From assembly GCA_030039095.1 (NCBI GenBank), contig JASHQP010000370.1:1-24128 (forward strand): DNA of 24,128 nt. Direction: 5' to 3'. Shown in pieces: positions 16,141-23,311 of this stretch; the first letter of the stretch is position 1, and each line of letters starts with the position of its first letter. Position numbers and translations under genes: made by a program. The notes beneath the pieces are model-generated. The model had not been told where the DNA came from. It ran no database searches and was given only the letters and a program-made list of their open reading frames with translations. Origin of the DNA: Streptosporangiaceae bacterium. Its GTDB lineage: Bacteria > Actinomycetota > Actinomycetes > Streptosporangiales > Streptosporangiaceae.

Positions 16141-17040
16141 TTACTCGGTCTTGCTGAACTCAGCGATCGCGATCACCGTCATCCCCAGCCCCATGACCGC
16201 CACCATGCCGAGCGACAGCGCGACCGGCACCGGCCAGCCGACCCAGGTGATGACGGGCGCCAGGTGCTGCTCGAATACCGCAGGGATGCTCAGGTGGCTG
16301 AACACGGCGTGCCGCATGGGACCGACTATGTAGGTGAGCGGGTCAATCCTCGTGAGAACGCTGAGCCAGGCAGGCAGCCCGTTGAGCGGGTAGAGCGCAC
16401 CAGATAGGAAGAACAGCGGCATCACGAGCATCTGAGTCAGCGCCATGAACGCCTGGAACTGCTTGATCCTTGCGGCCATCATCACGCCGAACGCGGTAAG
16501 CGTGAACGACAGCAGCAGCAGTTCGCCGATCAACGTAACAATGAGTATCGGGTTATACGGAACGTGAGCAAACCCGGCAAGGATCAAGAAGATGATTCCC
16601 TGGAACGTCGCGATCGTCGCACCGCCCAGGCACTTGCCGATCACGATGGCCCCGCGGCTGACGGGTGCGACCAGGATCTCTCTGAGGAAGCCGAATTCCC
16701 GGTCCCAGACGATCGAAGCCGCCGAGAAAATGGCAGTGAACAGCACCGACATTGCCAGCACGCCGGGGTAGATGAACGTCTTGAAGTCGATTCCCGGCGG
16801 GAGGCTGCGGCCAGCCAGCGCGCCGAGGCCGGTGCCGAGCACGAACAGGAACAGGATCGGCTGGATCAGCGCGGTGATGGCCCGCAGCCGGTCGGTGCGG
16901 AACCTGATCAGCTCGCGCCGCCAGACGATGCTCACCGCGCGCAGATCGTGCCGCAGGCCGCGCTCGGGGACCGCGACCCGGATCTGGCCGACCAGTCGGT
17001 CGGCCTCCGGAACGTCAGTGACGGTTGTCTGAGTAGCCAC
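16141..17040 (-). CDS. ABC-2 type transporter permease (DrrB-like)
   Basis: This is a membrane subunit of a drug-type exporter, 299 residues. An N-terminal cytoplasmic part of about 50 residues is followed by six hydrophobic segments, the first at ITALIQPILFLFVLGTGLG. Typical ABC-2 features are WDREFGFLREILVAPVSRGAIVIGK and the MPLFFLSGALYPLNGLPAWL segment before IDPLTYIVGPMR. The GTG at 17040 lies 3 nt beyond the ATPase stop; a GGGAGG site is about 9 nt upstream, within the end of the ATPase gene. It is the last gene of the padR-ATPase-permease operon. The substrate is unknown. Family members export anthracyclines, lipids or antibiotics, but no biosynthetic cluster is seen here. Confidence 0.93.
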   Translation of the reverse strand: MATQTTVTDVPEADRLVGQIRVAVPERGLRHDLRAVSIVWRRELIRFRTDRLRAITALIQPILFLFVLGTGLGALAGRSLPPGIDFKTFIYPGVLAMSVLFTAIFSAASIVWDREFGFLREILVAPVSRGAIVIGKCLGGATIATFQGIIFLILAGFAHVPYNPILIVTLIGELLLLSFTLTAFGVMMAARIKQFQAFMALTQMLVMPLFFLSGALYPLNGLPAWLSVLTRIDPLTYIVGPMRHAVFSHLSIPAVFEQHLAPVITWVGWPVPVALSLGMVAVMGLGMTVIAIAEFSKTE

Positions 17041-17043
17041 TGC

Positions 17044-18099
17044 TCATCGCCTCCCGCCGGCCCGGAAGCGCTGGGCCATCTGGCGCATCGCGTCAGTGCC
17101 CGACGCCTCGGCGTCGCGGATCGTGGTGCCGGTGTAGGACATGAAGACATCGTCGAGCGATGGCCGCGACACGCTCACCGAGCGGATCGGCACCGAGAAC
17201 TCCGCGAACAGGCGCGGCACGAACTGCTCGCCGGCCGCGACCGAGAACGTCACCGCCCCCTCGTGCATGGCGGCCTCGATGCCGAACGTGTCCCTCAGCG
17301 CGGCGATCGCCGCGTCGTCGTCGGCGGTATGGATCTGCACCCGGTCCTCGCCGATGCTCGCCTTCAGCGCCTCCGGGGTATCGATGGCAACGATCTTGCC
17401 GTGATCGATGATCGCGATCCGGTCGCAGTGCTCGGCCTCGTCCATGTAGTGCGTGGTGAGGAAGATGGTGATGTCCTCGCGCCGCTTGAGGTCGTTGATG
17501 TAGGTCCAGATCGAGGACCTGGTCTGCGGGTCCAGGCCGACCGTGGGCTCGTCGAGGAACAGTACGTGCGGGGCGTGCAGGAGGCCCCGCGCGATCTCCA
17601 GCCGCCGCTGCATGCCACCTGAGTAGGTGCTGACCAGGCTGTCCTTGCGCTCCCAGAGCCCGACCATGTCCATCACCTGATGCATCCGTGGCTGCACCGC
17701 GGCCTTGGGTACGCCGTAGAGCTCGGCGTGGAAGCGCAGGTTCTGCTCGGCGGTCAGGTAGGTGTCCAGCGTGGTGTCCTGGAAGACCAGGCCGATGTTG
17801 CGGCGGACGGCGTCCCGCTCGGTCATGGCGTCGTGGCCCGCGACGCGGGCCGTTCCCGACGTGGCGTTGGCAAGGGTGCAGAGGATCTTGATCGTCGTTG
17901 TCTTGCCCGCGCCGTTCGGCCCGAGGAACCCGAAGGTCTCACCCCTGGCCACCTCGAAGTCGATGCCCCGTACCGCCTGAACGTCGCCGTACTGCTTGGT
18001 CAGGCCGGAGACCGAGATCACCGGTTCGGCTGGTGCGGCTGCCCCGTCAGGGGCAATCGCACCAGCCGCGTTCGTGCTGGTGTGCGTCACCAACGCCAC
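17044..18099 (-). CDS. ABC transporter ATP-binding protein (DrrA-like)
   Basis: This is the ATPase of the exporter whose permease follows 3 nt later. The product has 351 residues. After a variable Ala-rich start of about 26 residues come Walker A GPNGAGKTT (60-68), Q-loop (VFQDTTLD), signature YSGGMQRR (159-166), Walker B with DEPTVGLD (183-190) and the switch His in TTHYMDE. The C-terminal region (about 250-320), ending in SVSRPSLDDVFMSYTG, is the extra domain typical of DrrA. The GTG start at 18099 is preceded by AAAGGGAGG; an in-frame GTG at 18087 is an alternative. It follows padR by 59 bp, a gap that contains the 12-bp palindrome GCCGCGCGCGGC (18130-18141). Confidence 0.94.
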   Translation of the reverse strand: MALVTHTSTNAAGAIAPDGAAAPAEPVISVSGLTKQYGDVQAVRGIDFEVARGETFGFLGPNGAGKTTTIKILCTLANATSGTARVAGHDAMTERDAVRRNIGLVFQDTTLDTYLTAEQNLRFHAELYGVPKAAVQPRMHQVMDMVGLWERKDSLVSTYSGGMQRRLEIARGLLHAPHVLFLDEPTVGLDPQTRSSIWTYINDLKRREDITIFLTTHYMDEAEHCDRIAIIDHGKIVAIDTPEALKASIGEDRVQIHTADDDAAIAALRDTFGIEAAMHEGAVTFSVAAGEQFVPRLFAEFSVPIRSVSVSRPSLDDVFMSYTGTTIRDAEASGTDAMRQMAQRFRAGGRR

Positions 18100-18158
18100 T
18101 GCCTCCCTTTGCTCGTCGCGTCGAGCCTAGCCGCGCGCGGCGTAGCTAGCCGATTCGC

Positions 18159-18830
18159 TCAATCGCCCGAGCCGGCCGCGGTCTCGTCGTCGTCGGCGGC
18201 GAGCAGCCGGTACAGCCCCTTGCGCGTGTCGGTGAGCAGCTGCCGGGCCTGCGCGGCCTGGCTCTCGGTGCCAGCGCTCAGGACCTGGTGAGCGGCCATC
18301 GCGACCTGCCCGATGAGGCTGCGCATCTCCCTCGCCGTGTCGCCCATGGCGCCGGCGAACACATCCCAGGGCGCCCTGACCTCGTCGGGATGCGCCTCGA
18401 CGTAGGCGCGACCCTCGTCGGTGAGCTGATAGGCGCGGCGTCCCCCCTCGGCGGTCTCCGCCCTGATCAGGCCCTCGTCCTCGAGCTGCTGCAGCGCCGG
18501 GTAGACGGATCCGGGGCTGGGACGCCACACGCCGTCGCTGCGCTCGCTGATCGCCTGGATGATCTGATAGCCGTTCATCGGCTCCTCGGCCAGCAGCGCC
18601 AGCGCCGCCGCGCGGACGTCGCCCCGCTTGGCCCGCGGCCCGCGCATCCCGCGCCGGCCGGGCTCGGCGAACCAGGCCCCGAACATCGGCGGTCCGCCCG
18701 GGCCGGGAGGGCCGGGCGGGAACGGCGGGCGGCCGGGGAAGCCCGGTCCGCGGGCATGCCCGCGACGGCCGTGCCGTCGCCACCCGAAGTCCTCGTCGTC
18801 GCCTCGTCCTCGCCAGTTTTCTTCTCGCAT
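18159..18830 (-). CDS. PadR family transcriptional regulator with Gly/Pro/Arg-rich N-terminal extension
   Basis: This is a predicted repressor of the drug-type exporter encoded downstream, 223 residues. Residues 1-68 are a disordered Arg/Gly/Pro-rich tail (for example PPGPPGPGGPP). The PadR winged helix follows at about 69-145: RAAALALLAEEPMNGYQII, PSPGSVYPALQQLEDEGLI and RRAYQLTDEGRAY. A C-terminal helical dimer region completes the protein. The ATG at 18830 has GGAG about 8 nt upstream. padR next to drrAB-type genes in one direction is a common actinobacterial arrangement in which PadR represses its own operon and an exported compound releases it. The inverted repeat at 18870-18884 is a candidate operator. 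Confidence 0.93.
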   Translation of the reverse strand: MREENWRGRGDDEDFGWRRHGRRGHARGPGFPGRPPFPPGPPGPGGPPMFGAWFAEPGRRGMRGPRAKRGDVRAAALALLAEEPMNGYQIIQAISERSDGVWRPSPGSVYPALQQLEDEGLIRAETAEGGRRAYQLTDEGRAYVEAHPDEVRAPWDVFAGAMGDTAREMRSLIGQVAMAAHQVLSAGTESQAAQARQLLTDTRKGLYRLLAADDDETAAGSGD

Positions 18831-18869
18831 TGTCCTGTCTCCTGTGCTGGTGTACCGGCGGCGTTAGTC

Positions 18870-18884
18870 TCAGGTCTATCCTGA
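18870..18884. promoter_or_regulatory. Candidate PadR operator
   Basis: TCAGG and CCTGA form an inverted repeat with a 5-nt spacer, 40-54 bp upstream of the padR ATG. The minus-strand reading contains ATAGAC/TAGACC, a possible -10, so binding here would block transcription. A second palindrome, GATATATC, and AT-rich sequence lie further upstream at about 18900-18930. Confidence 0.4.
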
Positions 18885-19037
18885 ACTGTCGTCGGAATGT
18901 CTAGATAGCTCAAAGATATATCGTTAATTCGGCGATGGCAAACCCGTGGCGCGTGTTGGTGGTTGGCAGGCCTGCGACCGGGGTAAGCGGCGGGGCGAGT
19001 CAGAGCGTGTCTCGCGGATCTTGCCATGCGCGATAGT

Positions 19038-19085
19038 GTCGCCGGCCCGTAGCTGTCGCTCTAGCCGCAGCAACGGGCCGGCGAC
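19038..19085. terminator. 13-bp perfect inverted repeat, possible moaA terminator
   Basis: GTCGCCGGCCCGT (19038-19050) and ACGGGCCGGCGAC (19073-19085) pair perfectly. After one A-A mismatch the stem can extend by GCTG/CAGC. It lies about 200 nt beyond the moaA stop on the minus strand and upstream of the padR control region, so it could insulate the two. No U-run follows, and a structured RNA is also possible. Confidence 0.45.
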
Positions 19086-19281
19086 CCTACTGCGCCCCGC
19101 CGGGCCCTGCGGCAGGATGCCCGGAATACCTGATATGCCGGTTTTCAATGGGCCGACTTCACCGATTCTGGTCAGCAAGCGAGTTTCGGCTCGACGCACA
19201 CGGCCTTTTTGGTGCGCCCGCATTTACCCCGGCGAAGCCACGGGCCAGCCAGCGACCCTCCGCTGATCTACGGGACACAGC

Positions 19282-20271
19282 CTAACCGCCGATGGCCGAC
19301 ATCGGCCGGGCCGGCTGGAGGAAGCCAGGGTCGTTGACGCCGTGACCCGGCAGCTTGGACGCGACAGCCCTGCGCCACAGGCCGGCGATTGTGCCGTCGC
19401 TCGCGGAGGCCCGCAGCGGCCCGCGCAGGTCGCTCTCCGTGGTCGCGAACAGGCAGTTGCGGATCTGGCCGTCCGCGGTGAGCCTGACCCGGTCGCAGGA
19501 GCCGCAGAACGGCCTCGTCACCGAGCCGATCACGCCGATCCTGGCGGGACCGCCGTCGACCAGGAACGCCTCGGCCGGCGCCGAGCCACGGGCGGCCGGG
19601 TCGTCGGGCGTGAGCGTGAACGCGGCCGACAGCGCGGCCAGGATCTCGTCGGCGGTCACCATGTTGGCTCGCCGCCAGCCGTGCTGCGCGTCCAGCGGCA
19701 TCTGCTCGATGAACCGGAGCTGGTATCCCTGCTCCAGGCAGAACCGCGCCAGCGGCACTGCCTCGTCGTCGTTCTTGCCGCGCATGAGCACGGTGTTGAC
19801 CTTGATGGGAGCCAGGCCGGCCGCGGCTGCCGCCGACAGGCCGGCCAGCACGTCGGCGAGCCTGTCGCGCCGGGCGAGGGCGCGGAAGGTCTCCGGCCGC
19901 AGCGTGTCGAGCGACACGTTGATGCGGTCCAGGCCGGCCGCGTGCAGCGGCGCGGCCAGCCGCGCGAGCCCGATCCCGTTCGTGGTCAGCGAGATCTCCG
20001 GCCGCGGGTGCAGCGCGGCGGTGCGCGTCACGATGCCGGGGAGCCCGCGCCGCAGCAGCGGCTCGCCGCCGGTAAACCGGACCTCCGTTATGCCGAGCCG
20101 CTCGACCCCGATCCGGACCAGCCGGACCACCTCGTCGTCGGTGAGCAGGTCGGGCTTGGGCAGCCAGTCGAGCCCCTCGGCGGGCATGCAGTAGTCGCAC
20201 CGCAGGTTGCAGCGATCGGTGAGCGACACCCGCAGGTCGGTTGCCACACGCCCGTACGAATCGGCGAGCAC
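19282..20271 (-). CDS. moaA: GTP 3',8-cyclase MoaA (molybdenum cofactor biosynthesis)
   Basis: This radical-SAM enzyme performs the first step of molybdopterin synthesis, converting GTP to 3',8-cyclo-GTP, which MoaC then uses. The N-terminal 4Fe-4S motif is CNLRCDYC (CxxxCxxC), followed by VRFTGGEPLLR for SAM binding. The second cluster motif CGSCDRVRLTADGQIRNC is near the C-terminus, which ends in the required Gly-Gly. The chosen start is the GTG at 20271 (329 residues, opening as [V/M]LADSYGRVATDL), with GGGGAGG 7 nt upstream. The ATG at 20292 has no ribosome site, and GGGGAGG would lie inside its coding sequence. It stands alone here, divergent from the ABC exporter. No other moa gene is in the window. 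Confidence 0.95.
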   Translation of the reverse strand: MLADSYGRVATDLRVSLTDRCNLRCDYCMPAEGLDWLPKPDLLTDDEVVRLVRIGVERLGITEVRFTGGEPLLRRGLPGIVTRTAALHPRPEISLTTNGIGLARLAAPLHAAGLDRINVSLDTLRPETFRALARRDRLADVLAGLSAAAAAGLAPIKVNTVLMRGKNDDEAVPLARFCLEQGYQLRFIEQMPLDAQHGWRRANMVTADEILAALSAAFTLTPDDPAARGSAPAEAFLVDGGPARIGVIGSVTRPFCGSCDRVRLTADGQIRNCLFATTESDLRGPLRASASDGTIAGLWRRAVASKLPGHGVNDPGFLQPARPMSAIGG

Positions 20272-20410
20272 GGCGTCACCTCCCCTGCCCATCTGGGTAC
20301 TTCTGCCGCTCGAGCCTTCAGACTACCCATGGCTTGGCCCGCCGAACGGATGACGTGGGTGTGGCCGCCTCATCGGCGCGCAAACTGGCCCCATCCGGCA
20401 TCGTAGAGCT

Positions 20411-21277
20411 ATGACAGTCGTGGTCGATACGGGCATCGCCGTGCGGGCCGAAGGCTTGCGCAAGCGGTACGGCGACGTGGTGGCGCTGAACGGGGTCGAC
20501 ATCGGCATTCGCCACGGCGAGGTGTTCGCCCTGCTGGGCCCCAACGGCGCGGGCAAGACGACCACCGTGGAGATCCTGGAGGGATACCGTCACCGGGATG
20601 GCGGCACGGTGGCGGTGCTCGGCGAGGATCCTCAGCGCGCCGGACGGGCGTGGCGGGCGAGGATCGGCATCGTGCCGCAGCAGGCCTTCCCCCAGGAGGC
20701 CGCGGAGCTGACCGTGCGCGAGATCGTCCGGCACTTCGCCGCGTTCTACCCGCGGCCGCGCGACCCCGGCGAGGTGATCGAGCTGGTTGGGCTCACCGGG
20801 AAGGCGCAGTCGCGGATCCACCAGCTCTCCGGCGGCCAGGTACGCCGTCTTGACGTCGCGCTCGGCATCATCGGCGGGCCAGAGCTGCTGTTTCTTGACG
20901 AGCCGACCACCGGCTTCGACCCTGAGGCCCGGCGGAACTTCTGGGACCTGATCCGCGCGCTGCGGGCCGCTGGCACCACGATCCTGCTCACCACGCACTA
21001 CCTGGATGAGGCCGAGGCCCTCGCCGACCGGGTTGCGGTCATCTCCGGCGGCCGCATCGTCGAGAGCGGCACGCCGGCCAACCTTGGCGGGCGCGCGACG
21101 GCCACGGCGACCGTCGGCTTCACCGACGGCGACGGCCCGCATCGTGTGCGGACCGACACGCCGACCCGCGTGGTCCGCGAGCTCGCCGAGCGCTTCGGGG
21201 GCGAGGTACCGGGGCTGACGGTGTCCCGCCCGACACTGGAAGACGTCTATCTGGACCTGATCGGGGGCCAGGGATGA
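20411..21277 (+). CDS. ABC transporter ATP-binding protein (ABC-2 exporter)
   Basis: This is the ATPase of a second exporter, 288 residues. Walker A GPNGAGKTT is at 43-51, Q-loop at VPQQAFPQE, signature LSGGQVRRLDVAL near 138, Walker B LLFLDEPTTGFDP with Asp/Glu at about 162-163, and switch His in TTHYLDE. The C-terminal segment ending TVSRPTLEDVYLDLIGG is typical of ABC-2 exporter ATPases. The ATG at 20411 is the first Met; no strong ribosome site precedes it (only TAGAG). Its stop overlaps the permease start (ATGA). It differs clearly from the DrrA-like ATPase at 17044-18099, so this is a separate system rather than a recent duplicate. The substrate is unknown. Confidence 0.93.
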   Translation: MTVVVDTGIAVRAEGLRKRYGDVVALNGVDIGIRHGEVFALLGPNGAGKTTTVEILEGYRHRDGGTVAVLGEDPQRAGRAWRARIGIVPQQAFPQEAAELTVREIVRHFAAFYPRPRDPGEVIELVGLTGKAQSRIHQLSGGQVRRLDVALGIIGGPELLFLDEPTTGFDPEARRNFWDLIRALRAAGTTILLTTHYLDEAEALADRVAVISGGRIVESGTPANLGGRATATATVGFTDGDGPHRVRTDTPTRVVRELAERFGGEVPGLTVSRPTLEDVYLDLIGGQG

Positions 21278-22125
21278 CGGCGCGGCCCGGGGTCGCCACC
21301 GGGGCACGCGCGGCCGCCGGTGCGGCCCTGCCCGGTGTATGGCGCGTGGGGCTGGCAAGGGCCGGGGTGGAACTACGGGCGTTCTTCCGCGAGAAGCAGG
21401 CTGTGGTCTTCGTGTTCTCGCTGCCGGCGGTCCTGCTGGTGCTGCTCGGCTCGATCTTCCGCAGCCAGGCGGCGGGGCGCGGGTTCTCCGTCGGCGAGCT
21501 GTTCGCCGCGGGGCTGATCGGCGGCGGGATCATGTCCACGAGCTTTCAGTATCTGGGCATCTCCATCGCCACCGAGCGTGAGCTTGGCCTGCTCAAGCGG
21601 CTACGGGGCACCCCGATGCCGGGAGCGGCCTACTTCGTCGGCAAGGCCGGCCTGGTCCTGATCTCCACGGTGGCCGAGACCGTGATCCTGATCGTCGTCG
21701 GCATGCTGGTCGATCATCTCCGGCTGCCGGCCTCCGCCGCGCGATGGTGGACCTTTGGCTGGGTGTTCGTGCTGGGCACGATCGCCTGCACGCTGCTCGG
21801 CATTGCGGCGAGCAGCGTGCCGCGATCCGCGCGCAGCGCCACCGCCGTGATCACGCTCCCGTTCGTGGTGCTTCAGTTCATCTCGGGGGTCTACGTGCCA
21901 TTCACCCTGGTGCCCCCGTGGCTGCGCGACATCGGCTCGATCTTCCCGCTCAAGTGGATCTGCCAGGGGCTGCGCTCGGTGTTCCTGCCCGCCCAGGCGG
22001 CGGCGCTCGAGCCCGCAGGCACCTGGGAGCATGGGCGCATCGCGCTGGTGCTGACCGCCTGGATCGCCGTGGGGGTGGTGCTGTGCCTGACGACGTTCCG
22101 CTGGCAGCGCGGCAGCGAGCGCTGA
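21274..22125 (+). CDS. ABC-2 type transporter permease
   Basis: This is the membrane partner of the preceding ATPase, 283 residues, with the start overlapping the ATPase stop by 4 nt. A cytoplasmic N-terminus of about 40 residues (RAGVELRAFFREKQAVVFVFSL) leads into six hydrophobic segments. ABC-2 features are the ATERELGLLKRLRGTPMPGAAYFVGKA loop and FISGVYVPFTLVPPWLRDIGSIFPLKWICQGLRSVF near the end. Exporters of this type move drugs, lipids or other hydrophobic compounds. The next gene on the same strand is a flavoprotein after 52 bp; joint function is not shown. Confidence 0.92.
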   Translation: MTARPGVATGARAAAGAALPGVWRVGLARAGVELRAFFREKQAVVFVFSLPAVLLVLLGSIFRSQAAGRGFSVGELFAAGLIGGGIMSTSFQYLGISIATERELGLLKRLRGTPMPGAAYFVGKAGLVLISTVAETVILIVVGMLVDHLRLPASAARWWTFGWVFVLGTIACTLLGIAASSVPRSARSATAVITLPFVVLQFISGVYVPFTLVPPWLRDIGSIFPLKWICQGLRSVFLPAQAAALEPAGTWEHGRIALVLTAWIAVGVVLCLTTFRWQRGSER

Positions 22126-22130
22126 TTGTG

Positions 22131-22152
22131 GCGCCCGTTATGGCGGGAGCGC
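22131..22152 (+). terminator. Weak hairpin after the ABC-2 permease
   Basis: GCGCCCG and CGGGAGCGC can pair with small bulges around a short loop, 6 nt after the permease stop. It is imperfect and lacks a U-run. It could separate the exporter transcript from that of the flavoprotein, which appears to have its own promoter. Confidence 0.25.
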
Positions 22153-22165
22153 AGAGCGCGTGGAC

Positions 22166-22171
22166 TATAAC
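22166..22171 (+). promoter_or_regulatory. Candidate -10 of a leaderless flavoprotein gene
   Basis: TATAAC is followed by exactly 6 nt (AGGGGG) and the ATG at 22178. The AGGGGG touches the ATG and so cannot serve as a normal ribosome site. The TANNN-N6-start geometry instead fits a leaderless mRNA. No -35 is recognisable. Confidence 0.4.
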
Positions 22172-22177
22172 AGGGGG

Positions 22178-23311
22178 ATGACGGTGGACGGCGCGATCTG
22201 GCGCGATCAGCTCACCGCGGCCGAGCGGGCGGAACTCGGCCGCGGGCACGCAGCCATTCCCGACCGGCGCCCGGACATTCTGGTCGTCGGCGGCGGGATC
22301 ATGGGCGTCACGACCGCGGCAGCGTGCCATGAGGCAGGTCTCGGCTCGGTGCTGCTGATCGAGACCGGCCGGCTGGGGACCGGGGCCACCGGGGGCGCCA
22401 GCGGGCTGCTGATCCCCGAGCCGCACCGGTGGAGCGATCCCGAGCCGCTGGTGGACCTGGAGCGGGCCAGCCTGGAGCGGTGGCGGGAACTCGAGCAGCG
22501 GCTGCCGCATGGCGTCGGCCTCAGCGACATCGACTGGATCGGGCTGGCTCCGCATCCCGGCGGCTTTGCCGCGCACCAGCCACCATCGGTGGAATGGCTG
22601 GCCCCTGGGCAGGTGGAGCAGCTCGTCCCCGGCCTGGCCCGGTCCATGGAGGGCGCGCTGATCCGCGGGCAGGCACGGGTCAACCCGCTGCGATCGGTCG
22701 CCAGGCTGGCCGCTGGCCTGCCGGCCGTCGCCACCGGGGTGGCGGCCACCGGCGTGACGGTCCGTGGCGACCGGGTGGTCACGGTGACGACCTCGGCCGG
22801 TGACGTCGACCCCGGCGTGGTCGTGTTCGCTACCGGCCAGCCACCGGTGCTCGACGGCCTGCCGCTGAACATCCCGTCCGATCGCGTCAAGGGGCACCTG
22901 CTCGTCACCGAGCCCTCGCCGGTCAGGCTGCCCGGCATCGTCGCGCCGGTAGCCACCCAGCTCGAGGACGGCCGGCTGCTGGCGGGCGGCACCTTCGACA
23001 TCGGGGACGAGGACCCGGCGGTCCAGCCCGACGTGATCGCGTCGATCATGGACGGGCTCGTCGCCGCCCTGCCCGCCGCGAAGGGGCTCGGCATCGCCTA
23101 CCAGTGGTGCTGCTTCCGGCCCCGGCACCCGGACCGCCGGCCGGTCATCGATCACATCCCTGGCCTGGACAATGCGTGGCTGACCTCCGGGCACTTCAGG
23201 ACCGGGATACTCAACGCCCCGGCCACGGCGGCGGTGCTGGCCCGCTGGATCTCGGCCGGCCAGCCGCCAGCCGAGCCCGGTACCTGGTCGGCGACACGCT
23301 TCACCCGGTAG
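22178..23311 (+). CDS. FAD-dependent oxidoreductase, D-amino-acid oxidase (DAO) family
   Basis: This is a flavoprotein related to glycine/sarcosine oxidase and DadA-type enzymes, 377 residues. The FAD-binding start is ILVVGGGIMGVTTAAACHEAG (about residues 34-54), followed by the acidic end of the second strand (LLIETGRLGTGATGGASG). VVFATGQPP is a second dinucleotide-fold element. The C-terminal FRPRHPDRRPVIDHIPGLDNAWLTSGHFRTGI is the usual DAO ending, with Gly and His near the flavin. The ATG at 22178 is chosen over an in-frame GTG at 22160 because TATAAC lies 6 nt before it. Its last 11 bp overlap the end of the convergent selB. The substrate (amino acid or amine) is not evident. Confidence 0.88.
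   Translation: MTVDGAIWRDQLTAAERAELGRGHAAIPDRRPDILVVGGGIMGVTTAAACHEAGLGSVLLIETGRLGTGATGGASGLLIPEPHRWSDPEPLVDLERASLERWRELEQRLPHGVGLSDIDWIGLAPHPGGFAAHQPPSVEWLAPGQVEQLVPGLARSMEGALIRGQARVNPLRSVARLAAGLPAVATGVAATGVTVRGDRVVTVTTSAGDVDPGVVVFATGQPPVLDGLPLNIPSDRVKGHLLVTEPSPVRLPGIVAPVATQLEDGRLLAGGTFDIGDEDPAVQPDVIASIMDGLVAALPAAKGLGIAYQWCCFRPRHPDRRPVIDHIPGLDNAWLTSGHFRTGILNAPATAAVLARWISAGQPPAEPGTWSATRFTR

Larger units (their letters stand above)
18831..19281. other. 451-bp gap between padR and moaA; no supported gene
   Basis: The padR control elements occupy about 18835-18930. A long inverted repeat lies at 19038-19085. From about 19110 to 19230 the sequence is clearly less GC-rich than its surroundings and includes runs such as GGTTTTCAATGG and CCTTTTTGG. 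One minus-strand frame is open for 99 codons (19223-18924). Its third positions are far less GC-biased than those of the neighbouring genes, and no ribosome site or family is seen, so I do not call it. This may be a decayed gene, a repeat element or an untranslated RNA. Confidence 0.45.

Noticed and set aside
18924..19223. 99-codon minus-strand open frame between moaA and padR
   Set aside because: Third-position GC is far below that of neighbouring genes, no ribosome site is seen, and it crosses the 13-bp inverted repeat and the padR control region. The region is listed as an anomaly rather than a gene.
20272..20410. Possible molybdenum-cofactor riboswitch upstream of moaA
   Set aside because: Only about 140 bp separate moaA from the divergent ABC gene. 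No multi-stem leader with conserved-looking loops was found, and GGGGAGG lies directly before the GTG.
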